Of a stretch of DNA of 64,000 nt, positions 26,779-36,408 are shown in pieces. The DNA is from Bacillota bacterium. Its GTDB lineage: Bacteria > Bacillota > Clostridia > Acetivibrionales > DSM-1351. Each line of letters opens with the position of its first letter. Position 1 is the first letter of the stretch. A program made the position numbers and the translations under genes. The DNA is taken from contig JAEXFI010000005.1 of NCBI GenBank assembly GCA_023400235.1, positions 175,324-239,323 of the forward strand. The letters are read 5' to 3'. Below the pieces are notes generated by a model, which searched no databases, was not told the origin of the DNA, and was given only the letters and a program-made list of their open reading frames with translations.

Positions 26779-28296
26779 TTACCAACCGCCGCCGCCAAAG
26801 CCAAAAATATAGCCGCCGGCACTGGTTACCATAGTGCTGGTTGTAAAGGTTTTAGTTAGTTTTCCATTATTATACATGTTAAAGGTTTGACCGGATAGTA
26901 GCCCAGGAGAGGTAAACAGCAAGGTTGCACCGGCCTTTTTTGCTGTAAAGTTGTAAATTTCAGTTCCGGAAGCATTTTTAATGCTTACAACAGCATTTAG
27001 TGCAGGTCCGGCTAATATAGCTGAGCATTGCTTGGAAGTACTTGCCGTGGGTGAAGAGGTACAGCCTCCAACTGCTGCAAGGGTTCCTCCGGTAATAGTG
27101 AAATTGTTAGTATCACAATCCGCACAGCCGTCCGGCTGGCCGCCGCCGTAAATAACCGCATTGCCGCCGGTCATGGTTATGGTTCCGTTTGAGTCATAGG
27201 GGTCTTTACCACAAATTACTGCAATTTCTCCGCCGTTTATTACCAGTTGCTTGCCGGCACATAAGCCATCTTCAGTTGCTGTAATATTAACAGTACCATT
27301 ATTAACTGTTGTTACGGTTTTACCTTCAATACCTTCATATGCTTTTAAAACTGTAATTGTACCGCCATTAATGGTCAATGCCAATTCAGAATGCATTCCG
27401 TCATCGCCTGCGCTTAGAGTGAGAGTGCCAGCCTCAATTATTATATCGCCGTCAGTGTCCATACAATCCGAAGCAGCAGTTATATCAAGTGTTCCGCCGG
27501 TTACCTCTATAGTATTATTGCAATGTATTCCGTCAGACGGAGCAGCTTTGATTATAATATTTCCATTTTCAATTTTGATATCGTCATCGCTGCAGATACC
27601 ATGTTTATAGTTGGCTGTAATATTTAGAGTTCCAGCCCCCTTTATTTCCAGATCATCATTACTGAAAAGTACAGCCTTAGCTCCGGCATTAGCAGTGGAG
27701 TAAGTTTTTGAATCAGTTAAGCTGTTAGTTGTACCCTTTTCAATAGTAATAAACCCCTTGTCCACATTTTGAAAATAGATGGCAGGGCCGTTGGAATTGG
27801 TTATACTGCAACCATTTAGGCGTAACTTAACTTTTTCAGTAGTATTAACAAAAATCATACCATTTGATAAAGTACCGACTACCTCAAAGTCACCTCCGGC
27901 TGAAATATTAATAGTTGTACCATTAACGGATACTCCTTTTCCCGAACAAGTTATTGCAGTACCCAGGCTGATTTTTCCCACATTCTCTTTCCATGCATCC
28001 TCAGGATCAACTGGAGTGCCAGTATCAACAGGGAACTTGGATATGTGCCCCAGCAGGAAACTTCTCAGTAATGCAAAATCCAGTGCATCTACTGAAGCAT
28101 CTCCATTGAGATCAGCAGCTTTAATGTCGCCGATTGTAGTCATACCCAGAAGACTACTCTTCATTGCAGCAATATCCAGTGCATCTATTCCACCATCAGA
28201 ATTTAAGTCTCCGTACATAACAGCTGCATTTGCCGGCATACAGCTGAAAGCAAGAGCAGCTGTCAGGGTTAACACCAAAAAAATCTTATTTTTCAT
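26779..28296 (-). CDS. Secreted dockerin protein with beta-helix carbohydrate-binding domain (Cthe_2159-like)
   Basis: 505 residues, with AAAGGAGGG before the ATG. A signal peptide (MKNKIFLVLTLTAALAFSC to about residue 25) is followed at once by two type I dockerin repeats, YGDLNSDGGIDALDIAAM and ADLNGDASVDALDFALLR. Each has the calcium-binding Asp/Asn pattern and the Ala-Leu recognition pair of the C. cellulolyticum type. The rest is a right-handed beta-helix with many short repeats (EIKGAGTLNITA, IEVTGGTLDITAASDCMDTD, MTGGNAVIYGGG) like the cellulose- and acidic-sugar-binding protein Cthe_2159. Probably a cellulosome component that binds plant polysaccharide; a lyase activity is possible. 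An N-terminal dockerin is unusual, since most are C-terminal. Confidence 0.85.
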   Translation of the reverse strand: MKNKIFLVLTLTAALAFSCMPANAAVMYGDLNSDGGIDALDIAAMKSSLLGMTTIGDIKAADLNGDASVDALDFALLRSFLLGHISKFPVDTGTPVDPEDAWKENVGKISLGTAITCSGKGVSVNGTTINISAGGDFEVVGTLSNGMIFVNTTEKVKLRLNGCSITNSNGPAIYFQNVDKGFITIEKGTTNSLTDSKTYSTANAGAKAVLFSNDDLEIKGAGTLNITANYKHGICSDDDIKIENGNIIIKAAPSDGIHCNNTIEVTGGTLDITAASDCMDTDGDIIIEAGTLTLSAGDDGMHSELALTINGGTITVLKAYEGIEGKTVTTVNNGTVNITATEDGLCAGKQLVINGGEIAVICGKDPYDSNGTITMTGGNAVIYGGGQPDGCADCDTNNFTITGGTLAAVGGCTSSPTASTSKQCSAILAGPALNAVVSIKNASGTEIYNFTAKKAGATLLFTSPGLLSGQTFNMYNNGKLTKTFTTSTMVTSAGGYIFGFGGGGW

Positions 28297-28455
28297 GAAG
28301 CCCTCCTTTAAAAATTAAAATTAACATTTATTATATAATTTTACATATAATAGCTTAAACCAACCTTAAAACAGAAGGATCTACGGATAAATATTGACAA
28401 TATTTACTATATATACCATCATATATATATAATTCCATGAAATGAGGGCTTTGCT

Positions 28456-29130
28456 ATGAATATTCTGGTTGTTGAAGACAGAATTCCATCAGACGATTCT
28501 CTGGTACTCTTATTTAAGAGAAATAATCACATGGTTGACCAGTCCGATAGCTTGGAAGAAGGTTTATATCTGGCTCTGTCTGGTGAATATGACATTATCG
28601 TAATAGATACCTTGACTTGTATGGAAGGTGGAATTACCTTGCTTAAGGGTATAAGAAAAAATGGCTTGGCAGTACCCGTATTTCTGCTTTCTGCTCAAAG
28701 TGACATAGCATTTAAGGTGATCGGTCTTGACAGTGGTGCCGATGACTACCTTGCAAAGCCATTTTCTGCAGAGGAATTATTAGCGCGGACCAGGGCATTG
28801 GGCAGACGAAAAAACACCATACTTTTAAACAGCACCTTATACTACGGTGATATTACTCTAGATACCAACAGCTTGAAGCTGTCCACCGAAAAAGCTGAGA
28901 CATATCTAACCTGTAGGGAGTGTAAACTATTAGAGTTCCTGATTATTAGAAAATGCATGATTACCTCAAAAGATATAATAATCGAGAAAATCTGGGGGTT
29001 CGACTCTGATGCACAAGCAAATCATGTGGAAGTATACATATCTTTTCTGAGAAAGAAAATCAGCTCTTTAAATTCAAAAGTTATAATAAATACTATCCGT
29101 GGGTTGGGCTATAAACTAGATGTAACTTAA
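28456..29130 (+). CDS. OmpR/PhoB-type response regulator, orphan
   Basis: 224 residues. The receiver domain (1-115) keeps an acidic pocket (VVED), a phospho-acceptor Asp in IIVIDTLT and the Lys in AKPF. The switch Thr/Ser position reads SAQ, which departs from the usual TA. The C-terminal winged helix ends in the typical NHVEVYISFLRKKI and INTIRGLGYKLD. No histidine kinase gene is next to it. It is divergent from the dockerin gene, 159 bases away, so it may regulate it. ATG 28456 has only GAGGG as ribosome site. Confidence 0.85.
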   Translation: MNILVVEDRIPSDDSLVLLFKRNNHMVDQSDSLEEGLYLALSGEYDIIVIDTLTCMEGGITLLKGIRKNGLAVPVFLLSAQSDIAFKVIGLDSGADDYLAKPFSAEELLARTRALGRRKNTILLNSTLYYGDITLDTNSLKLSTEKAETYLTCRECKLLEFLIIRKCMITSKDIIIEKIWGFDSDAQANHVEVYISFLRKKISSLNSKVIINTIRGLGYKLDVT

Positions 29131-29366
29131 AGTCAGGAGCAAAATCTGCAGGGATTTCACTCCAGGCCGCGGCAAAACACTGGGCCAATCAGGAGCTAGG
29201 GGCTGTCAAATTAAGCCTTTTTTTGAGCCTTTTCATTGTGAACTACAAATATTCTTGCTATATAATTTTTTTTATAATACAATAAAATGGAAATAAATAA
29301 CTAATAAGTGTGAAAATAATTAATTTGGTATACATAAACAAATAATTTTTATAGGAGGTATTACAA

Positions 29367-29612
29367 ATGGATTTTTATTACATTGGCGGAATTGCTCTTT
29401 TCCCTTATAACTTTACTCCAATTGGCTGGGTTATTTGTCAGGGACAGACTCTCCCGATTGTGCAGTACCAGGCACTATACGCCCTCTTAGGGACTACTTA
29501 CGGCGGCGATGGTAGAACTACCTTTGCTGTTCCCAATCTCAGCGGTGCAGCACCTCTTCCTACTGTAAAATACTATATAGCAACGGAGGGTATATTCCCA
29601 ACCAGAGATTAG
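29367..29612 (+). CDS. Mini phage-tail-collar-domain protein 1
   Basis: 81 residues, AGGAGG upstream. MDFYYIGGIALFPYNFTPIGW, with CQGQTLPIVQYQALYALLGT and TYGGDGRTTFAVPNL, is the tail-collar (microcystin-dependent protein) domain found at the tips of phage tail fibres. Here it forms the whole protein. The next gene is a close paralogue. There are no tail, capsid or integrase genes nearby, so a prophage is not indicated. No signal peptide is present. Function unknown. Confidence 0.75.
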   Translation: MDFYYIGGIALFPYNFTPIGWVICQGQTLPIVQYQALYALLGTTYGGDGRTTFAVPNLSGAAPLPTVKYYIATEGIFPTRD

Positions 29613-29688
29613 TTATATAAAATTTTACGTTTAAGCACTAAAACTATAATAGTTAGCAGAAAATAAAACAGAAATAACGGAGGTAATT

Positions 29689-29937
29689 ATGGATATTGAT
29701 TATTACTTAGGTGGTATTGTACTTTTTCCATATAATTTTGTGCCAAGGGGCTGGATTAGCTGTGAAGGACAAATACTTCAGGTGGCACAAAACCAGGCTC
29801 TGTTTTCCTTAATAGGTGCGACCTATGGGGGAGATGGCATAACTACCTTTGCATTGCCCAATCTAAAGGGAGCAGAGCCCTTGCCTGCTATGAAATACTG
29901 TATTGCAGCTATTGGCATTTACCCATCAAGAAGCTAG
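29689..29937 (+). CDS. Mini phage-tail-collar-domain protein 2
   Basis: 82 residues, GGAGG upstream. MDIDYYLGGIVLFPYNFVPR, with CEGQILQVAQNQALFSLIGA and TYGGDGITTFALPNLKGAEP. It aligns with the preceding protein along its entire length, so the pair arose by tandem duplication. It lies 76 bases after copy 1 and 82 bases before the discoidin-domain gene, on the same strand and probably in one transcript. Confidence 0.75.
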   Translation: MDIDYYLGGIVLFPYNFVPRGWISCEGQILQVAQNQALFSLIGATYGGDGITTFALPNLKGAEPLPAMKYCIAAIGIYPSRS

Positions 29938-30019
29938 TAATCAGATAAACTGAGTTAAACTGAATTTATTAAACGATCAGGAGACATAAGCTTTTTGAAT
30001 AGAAAGGATGGAAGTACAT

Positions 30020-31300
30020 ATGGCAGATCCTAATATAGCGTTAAACAGACCGGCTACGGCAAGCAGTTTTGTCATGCCCTATTCGCCCTCGCTGGCAGTA
30101 AACGGAACAATAGTACCAACCAGCAGGTGGCTTAGCAATACCGTACCCGCTGCTATGACCGTGGACTTGGGCAGCACCAATATAATTACGTCATGGGCTG
30201 TTAAACACATGAGCATGGCTGGCTGGGCAACACCAGACTACAATATGAGCGATTATTCATTGCAGGGCTCAAATAATAACAGCAGTTGGGTTACACTGGA
30301 TTCTGTAACCAACAATACTGCAAATGCACCTGTCAGGCCCGTACAGGCGGCATACAGATATGTCAGGCTGTATGTGACAAAAGGACTGAGAACGAACCCC
30401 CAGTATGCCTCACTTATGGAGCTTGAGATTTATGGACATGCGCCTACGGCATATCTATCGGCACTGAGCATCAGCAGCGGAGCACTTGTTCCCGCGTTTA
30501 GCCCTGCTACACTGGACTATACCACACAGAATGTTCCATATGGAACATCCAGTGTCACTGTAACAGCTTCCGCCCAGGATCCGACCAGCACTATAAGGAT
30601 AAATGGCACTATTGTGCCGGGCGGACAGGGAAGTGTTGTTAACCTGGCTGTGGGCAGCAATAGCATACCTGTTGTTGTTACGGCTTTAGACGGAACGACT
30701 GTTAAGACCTACACTATAACCGTCATAAGGGAGCAGGGAGCTGTCCTGAGTGGTTTATCCATAAGCAGCGGAGCCCTTAACCCCAGCTTCTCAAGCAGTA
30801 CATTGAACTATACAACATCAAATGTGGGATATGACACTGCCAGTGTTGCGGTAACTCCCACCACCAACATAGCCGGAACGACTATAACGGTGGCAGGAAA
30901 GGCTGCAACAAGCGGACAGGCAACAAATGTGGATTTAATTGTGGGCAGTAACACTATTAATATAGTAGTTACCAATGGTACGGCAAATCAAACCTATTCG
31001 ATCACCGTAATCAGAGCCAGCAGCCCTTATCTTTCCAATGTTACCGGAATTCCGGGTACTACTTTTGTAAAAACCACATATACATATACTACCAGCGTAA
31101 CATCATCAAAAATTAAGCCTACCATAGTTCCGGAGGATGCAAATGCCACGGTAACCCTGAGTATGAATGGAACAGCAGTACCCTTTACTCCACCCCTTTC
31201 AATCAACCTCAATATGGGTGCAAATGTTTTCATAATTACCGTTACATCTGCAACAGGCGGCGACAGCAGGACGTATACATACCAGATAAATAGAGTATAA
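30020..31300 (+). CDS. F5/8 type C (discoidin) domain plus cadherin-like beta-sandwich protein
   Basis: The start is set at ATG 30020 (MADPNIALNRPATASS), with a weak GGAAG upstream; an ATG at 30008 is possible. Residues about 1-140 form a discoidin-type carbohydrate-binding module (NIALNRPATASSF, YRYVRLYVTKGL, MELEIYG). It is followed by three cadherin-like beta-sandwich domains (LSALSISSGALVPAFSPATL, LSGLSISSGALNPSFSSSTL, and a last divergent one). These domains are usually extracellular, but no signal peptide is visible, as in the two tail-collar proteins just upstream. It may be exported by a non-Sec route or released by lysis. A terminator follows. Confidence 0.75.
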   Translation: MADPNIALNRPATASSFVMPYSPSLAVNGTIVPTSRWLSNTVPAAMTVDLGSTNIITSWAVKHMSMAGWATPDYNMSDYSLQGSNNNSSWVTLDSVTNNTANAPVRPVQAAYRYVRLYVTKGLRTNPQYASLMELEIYGHAPTAYLSALSISSGALVPAFSPATLDYTTQNVPYGTSSVTVTASAQDPTSTIRINGTIVPGGQGSVVNLAVGSNSIPVVVTALDGTTVKTYTITVIREQGAVLSGLSISSGALNPSFSSSTLNYTTSNVGYDTASVAVTPTTNIAGTTITVAGKAATSGQATNVDLIVGSNTINIVVTNGTANQTYSITVIRASSPYLSNVTGIPGTTFVKTTYTYTTSVTSSKIKPTIVPEDANATVTLSMNGTAVPFTPPLSINLNMGANVFIITVTSATGGDSRTYTYQINRV

Positions 31301-31312
31301 GCAATCCATTTA

Positions 31313-31360
31313 AATCAAAGGCTGGGATTTGTCAATCCAAATTTCAGTCTTTGATTTTTC
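31313..31360 (+). terminator. Intrinsic terminator of the tail-collar/discoidin genes
   Basis: AATCAAAGGCTG (31313-31324) and CAGTCTTTGATT (31345-31356) form a stem with one G-T pair, followed by TTTT. Confidence 0.6.
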
Positions 31361-31438
31361 AATCTCTAAAATATATAAATATTATTCCAATTACGTTAAA
31401 GTATTTAAAAAGAAAGGTAAAATTAAGAAGGTGTTTAA

Positions 31439-34400
31439 ATGAAAAAGCTTTGTTTTGTATTGTTGGTAACGTGTGTGATGATTTTTACGGGTCTCTCAGG
31501 AATTTGTGCGGATGAATACATTGATGGTGGGGTGGCTATGAATGCCACAGCCCCTATACTCACCAGCACATTCAGCTATATTAAAACCTATACGGGAAAT
31601 CCCGGTGAGCCAGCATATTTTAGGATAATTCCAACTGTTTCTGAAAACTATACTATAGAGACAAGCGGCTCTGTGGACACAGAGGGACAGCTGTTTTACA
31701 GTGACGGTTCAGAGTATGGACTTCCTGAAGATTCTGGTGGAGACGGTGGTAATTTCAAAATTAACAAGCCGCTGCAAGCGGGAATTTTGTACTATTTGCG
31801 AGTAATAAATTATTCAGATATTCCCGGAGACAAAACAACCCTTAAGATAACTGGAGACGGCACTGGTGAATTAAGTGCCCCTGCCGTTATAACAATGACT
31901 GACTCGGGAAAAAAACTTGTATATAAAAGCGGAGATAAAATAAAGCTGTCCGGAATGGTCTCCGATGGCAATGGAGATAATGTAACCATATCTGCCAGTA
32001 TAAATTCAAAGCCGGCCACGGTTGTCATAACCGGAGGAAATGGGCCCTGGACACTGGAATGGGATATTGACGCATTGAATATTGCTGATGACACCTATAA
32101 AAATATAGCAGTAACAGCCGACGACGGCTCCGCCGCTGAACCGTCCACAGCCATACACTGGGGTGATATTGTAGTCGACAAAACTCCACCGTCTACCCCA
32201 ACCTCCGTAAGTGTGACTCCCGTGGGCGGAACGGTTGTTGCAAACAGTCTGAACAAATCCAATACAAATCTCACTGCCAGCGCTTCAATAATTGCGGCAG
32301 ATGCCACAGGCGGCAAGGCAGAGCTTTATCTTGGAAGCACCTTGCTTGCCACTGACAATACGATAAATGATTCAGATACGCAAGTGACCTTTGACCTGGG
32401 ACTAACCTTGCCGGCCAATCTGCAGGCAGCAATACCCGCAGGCGGAGTAATAAGTGTAAAGCTTTATGATGGGGCAGGGAACAGCTCTGTTTCCTCCGGA
32501 AACCCCACGCTGGAGGTTGACTACGTGACGCTGCTTCCGGAAGCACCCACAGCTGCGGTAAATCCCATAACAGGAAGCTTGAAGGTTGGAGAAACCCTCA
32601 CAGGGCACTATACCTACAGTGATGTAAACGGAGATGCTGAAGGCGCCACCACCTTCAAGTGGTACAGAGCGAACGATTCCGCAGGCAGCGGAAAAACAGC
32701 CATAACGGGAGCTACGGCAAAAACCTATGTATTGCAGCCTGGCGACCTGGGAAAATATATAAGCTTTGAGGTGACGCCGGTTGCTGCAACAGGTACTTTT
32801 ACACAGGGTACGGCTGTGGAAAGTGCCTGGACAGGAGCAGTGGCTCCTGCCGAGGAGGCACCAACCGCAACAGTACCGGCAATAACAGGAATCTTGAAGG
32901 TAGGAGAAACCCTGACAGGGCATTATACCTACAGTGACATAAACGGAGATGCTGAAGGCGCGACCACCTTCAAGTGGTACAGAGCAGACGACAACGCAGG
33001 CAGCGGAAAAACAGCCATAGCAGGAGCCATAGCAATAACCTATGTATTGCAGCCTGGCGACCTGGAAAAATACATTAGCTTTGAGGTGACACCCGTTGCT
33101 GCAACAGGAATAGCACAGGGCACAGCCGTAGAAAGTGCATGGACGGGAGCTGTGGTTCCTGCCGAAGCAGCACCTGTGGCCACTGAACTTTCAATAACAG
33201 GTACCCTGCAGGTGGGAGAAACCCTGACGGGGCATTATACCTACAGTGATATAAACGGAGACTTAGAAGGTACGACTACCTTCCAGTGGTACAGAGCAGA
33301 TGACGCCGCTGGCAGCGGGAAAACAGCCATATCGGGAGCTACAGCAATAACCTATGTATTGAAGGCGGCTGACCAGGGGAATTACATCAGCTTTGAGGTG
33401 ACCCCGGTAGCGGCAACGGGAATAACACAGGGTACCCCGGTAGAAAGTGCCAGGACAGGAGCAGTGGTTCCTGCCGAGGCAGCTCCAACCGCAACAGGAC
33501 CGGCAATAACAGGTACCCCGCAGGTGGGAAAAACCCTCACAGGAAGTTATACCTACAGTGATGTAAATGGAGATTTAGAAGGCGCCACCACCTTCAAGTG
33601 GTACAGAGCAGAGGATTCCGCAGGCAGCGGCAAAACAGCCATAGCAGGAGCCACAGCAAAAACCTATGTATTGCAGCCTAGCGACCTGGGAAAATACATA
33701 AGCTTTGAAGTGACACCTGTTGCGGCAACAGGAATAGCACAAGGGGCAGCAGTTGAAAGTGCCAGGACGGGGGCTGTGGCACCTGCAGAGGCAGCTCCAA
33801 CCGCAACAGCACCGGCAATAACAGGAGGCTTGAAAGTGGGAGAAACCCTCACAGGGAGTTATACCTACAGTGACATAAACGGAGATTTAGAAGGTACAAC
33901 CACCTTCAAGTGGTACAGAGCGGAGAACTCCTCCGGTAGCGGAAAAACAGCCATAGCTGGAGCCACAGCAATAACCTATGTATTGCAGGCGGATGACCTG
34001 GGAAAATACATTAGCTTTGAGGTAACACCAGTTGCTGCAACAGGAATAGCACAGGGTATTGCAGTACAAAGTGCCTGGACAGGGAAAGTGGTTCCTGCCG
34101 AGGCAGCTCCAACCGCAACAGTATCGGCAATAACAGGAATCTTGAGAGTAGGAGAAACCCTGACGGGGCATTATACCTACAGTGATATAAACGGAGACTT
34201 AGAAGGTACGACTACCTTCCAGTGGTACAGGGCGAACGATTCCGAAGGCAGCGGAAAAACAGCCATACCGGGAGTCACAGCCACAGCAATAACCTATGTA
34301 TTGCAGCCTGAAGACCTGGGAAAATATATAAGCTTCGAGGTGATCCCGGTTGCTGCAACAGGAATAGCACAGGGTACTGCAGTTGAAAGTGCCAGGACTG

Positions 34401-36349
34401 GAAAAGTGGTTCCTGCCGAGGCAGCTCCAACCGCAACAGCACCGGCAATAACAGGAAGCTTGAAGGTAGGGGAAACCCTCACAGGGCACTATACCTACAG
34501 CGATGTAAACGGAGATGCTGAAGGCGCAAGCACCTTCAAGTGGTATAGAGCGGAGGACGCCGCTGGCAGTGGAAAAACAGCCATAACAGTAGCCACAACA
34601 GCAGCCATAGCAATAACTTACACCTTGCAGCCTGAGGACCTGGGAAAATACATTAGCTTTGAGGTAACCCCTGTTGCTGCAACGGGAATAGCACAGGGAA
34701 CAGCCGTGGAGAGTCCAAGCGTAGAAATAAGAATCACACACGCCGCCCCGCCGGTAATAACTGCCCAGCCTCAGAACACTACAGTAACCGTGGGAAATGC
34801 TGCAAGCTTGTCAATAGCAGCCACAGCCAGCGGCATATTGAGCTACCAGTGGTATAGCAGCACCCAGTCTGCAATTTCAAGCGGTCAGGAGATTCAAAAT
34901 GCAACTGGTGCTTCAATACAACTGCAAACAAATACAGCGGGAACAAATTACTATTACTGTGTTCTGACAAACACCGATAACTCCATGACGGGAACAATTA
35001 CAGCCACAACCACCAGCGCCATAGCTCAGGTGACTGTCAATAATGCACCTGTGACACCGTATACACCCAGTACTCCGGCTACGCCTCAAAATAAAAACAC
35101 CCCCGGTATTCTGATTAACGGCAAGGAGTTGAAGCTTGAAACCATCACAACCTCTGAACATGGAGACGAAACGGTAATAGCAATAACCATAGATTCTCAA
35201 AAGCTGGAAAAGAAACTGGACAGTGAACAGAAAAAGTCTGTCATAACCATTCCTTTAGGGGACATAAAAGCGGATGCAGGTGTTCTCACCGGGGATATAG
35301 TCAAGGAGCTGGAAAATAACGAAGCAGTATTTGAAATAAGCAACGGAAATGCAACCTATATGCTGCCGGCAAAGTTGATTGACATAGATGCCATAGCAGA
35401 GCAGCTTGAGGCCAAGTCGTCCCTCGGAGCTATAAAAGTAAAGATCAAGGTGTCAAAAGCATCGGCAGAAAATGAACAAGGGCTTAAGAAAGCCGCTGAA
35501 AAAGGCGGTTTCAGCATTCAGGTGGCTCCGGTTGATTTTAGTGTTGAATGTTCCGTAAATGGCCGATCAATTGTGGTCAATAATTTTTCAGCGTATGTTG
35601 AAAGAACTCTGGAGATTCCTTCAAATGCCGATGCAGACAAAATAACAACCGGAGTGGTTGTTGACCCTGATGGAACCGTAAGGCATGTGCCTACTACTGT
35701 AATCAATAACAAGGGAAAATATTATGCAAAGATAAACAGTCTGACAAACAGCTCCTATGCAGTCATATATAATCCTTTGGAATTTGCGGATGCAGGTAGG
35801 ACGCCCTGGGCAAAGGCCGCAATAAATGACATGGGCTCAAGGCTTGTCATAACAAACGGAATTGATGATAATATGTTCAATCCTAAAAATCAGGTAACCC
35901 GTGGGGAATTTGCTGCTATCGTTGTCAATGCTCTGGGCCTTAAACCCGAGACCGGCAAAAACTTATTTAAGGATGTGGACGAAAAACAGTGGTATTCCGG
36001 GCACATCAATACAGCATATGAGTACGGGCTTATCTTCGGAAAAGGGGACAATAAATTTGCACCAGAGGACAAAATTACACGGGAACAGGCCATGATAATC
36101 ATAACAAAGGCAATGTCGATGATTGGCTTCAAGCCCGGTTTAAATGATAATGAAACTGATGTTATTCTCTCAGGGTACAAGGATGCTGCAAGTATTACCC
36201 GGGGAGCAAGATACAGTGTGGCAGCTTGTGTAAAAACAGGTCTGGTAACAGGTAAGGAAAACAGCCTTATTGCGCCTAAGCAGGATATTACCAGAGCTGA
36301 AATCGCTGTTATAATCCAAAAGCTTCTTAAGAAGTCCGGATTAATTTAG
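31439..36349 (+). CDS. Very large SLH-anchored surface protein with seven near-identical Ig-like repeats
   Basis: 1636 residues with a signal peptide (MKKLCFVLLVTCVMIFTGLS...). Order: N-terminal domain of about 140 residues, two Ig-like domains, then seven repeats of about 100 residues (about residues 368-1095). Each repeat reads like PAITGSLKVGETLTGHYTY, SDVNGDAEGATTFKWYRA, AAGSGKTAI and YISFEVTPVAATG. After them come another Ig-like domain, a Pro/Thr linker, a domain of about 230 residues and three C-terminal SLH modules (TPWAKAAINDM, NLFKDVDEKQWYSGHI, GYKDAASITRGARYSVAA) that attach it to the cell wall polymer. The role is probably adhesion or display. The neighbouring discoidin and dockerin genes suggest contact with plant material. 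Confidence 0.85.
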   Translation: MKKLCFVLLVTCVMIFTGLSGICADEYIDGGVAMNATAPILTSTFSYIKTYTGNPGEPAYFRIIPTVSENYTIETSGSVDTEGQLFYSDGSEYGLPEDSGGDGGNFKINKPLQAGILYYLRVINYSDIPGDKTTLKITGDGTGELSAPAVITMTDSGKKLVYKSGDKIKLSGMVSDGNGDNVTISASINSKPATVVITGGNGPWTLEWDIDALNIADDTYKNIAVTADDGSAAEPSTAIHWGDIVVDKTPPSTPTSVSVTPVGGTVVANSLNKSNTNLTASASIIAADATGGKAELYLGSTLLATDNTINDSDTQVTFDLGLTLPANLQAAIPAGGVISVKLYDGAGNSSVSSGNPTLEVDYVTLLPEAPTAAVNPITGSLKVGETLTGHYTYSDVNGDAEGATTFKWYRANDSAGSGKTAITGATAKTYVLQPGDLGKYISFEVTPVAATGTFTQGTAVESAWTGAVAPAEEAPTATVPAITGILKVGETLTGHYTYSDINGDAEGATTFKWYRADDNAGSGKTAIAGAIAITYVLQPGDLEKYISFEVTPVAATGIAQGTAVESAWTGAVVPAEAAPVATELSITGTLQVGETLTGHYTYSDINGDLEGTTTFQWYRADDAAGSGKTAISGATAITYVLKAADQGNYISFEVTPVAATGITQGTPVESARTGAVVPAEAAPTATGPAITGTPQVGKTLTGSYTYSDVNGDLEGATTFKWYRAEDSAGSGKTAIAGATAKTYVLQPSDLGKYISFEVTPVAATGIAQGAAVESARTGAVAPAEAAPTATAPAITGGLKVGETLTGSYTYSDINGDLEGTTTFKWYRAENSSGSGKTAIAGATAITYVLQADDLGKYISFEVTPVAATGIAQGIAVQSAWTGKVVPAEAAPTATVSAITGILRVGETLTGHYTYSDINGDLEGTTTFQWYRANDSEGSGKTAIPGVTATAITYVLQPEDLGKYISFEVIPVAATGIAQGTAVESARTGKVVPAEAAPTATAPAITGSLKVGETLTGHYTYSDVNGDAEGASTFKWYRAEDAAGSGKTAITVATTAAIAITYTLQPEDLGKYISFEVTPVAATGIAQGTAVESPSVEIRITHAAPPVITAQPQNTTVTVGNAASLSIAATASGILSYQWYSSTQSAISSGQEIQNATGASIQLQTNTAGTNYYYCVLTNTDNSMTGTITATTTSAIAQVTVNNAPVTPYTPSTPATPQNKNTPGILINGKELKLETITTSEHGDETVIAITIDSQKLEKKLDSEQKKSVITIPLGDIKADAGVLTGDIVKELENNEAVFEISNGNATYMLPAKLIDIDAIAEQLEAKSSLGAIKVKIKVSKASAENEQGLKKAAEKGGFSIQVAPVDFSVECSVNGRSIVVNNFSAYVERTLEIPSNADADKITTGVVVDPDGTVRHVPTTVINNKGKYYAKINSLTNSSYAVIYNPLEFADAGRTPWAKAAINDMGSRLVITNGIDDNMFNPKNQVTRGEFAAIVVNALGLKPETGKNLFKDVDEKQWYSGHINTAYEYGLIFGKGDNKFAPEDKITREQAMIIITKAMSMIGFKPGLNDNETDVILSGYKDAASITRGARYSVAACVKTGLVTGKENSLIAPKQDITRAEIAVIIQKLLKKSGLI
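32545..34715 (+). repeat. Seven tandem units of about 305-325 bp inside the SLH protein gene
   Basis: Each unit contains GGAGAAACCCT-ACAGGG (minor variants) followed by TATACCTACAGTGA and AAGTGGTACAGAGC. Units differ by scattered changes and small insertions, for instance extra ACAGCC codons in units 6 and 7. High DNA identity indicates recent duplication or conversion. Confidence 0.85.
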
Positions 36350-36363
36350 GAATAACATTTAAT

Positions 36364-36408
36364 AGCCAATAGGAGCGGTTTAATGAACCCGCCCTATTGG
36401 CTTATTTT
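36364..36408. terminator. Bidirectional terminator between convergent genes
   Basis: AGCCAATAG (36364-36372) and CTATTGGCT (36394-36402) pair, extended inward by GCGG with CCGC, with T-runs outside. It serves the SLH gene and probably the convergent VanY gene. Confidence 0.65.

Noticed and set aside
29367..29937. Prophage remnant suggested by tail-collar domains
   Set aside because: No capsid, terminase, integrase, lysis or other tail genes nearby; neighbours are surface proteins.
32402..34741. Several Cys/Tyr-rich antisense frames across the SLH repeats
   Set aside because: They recur with the repeat period and are by-products of the duplicated sense codons.
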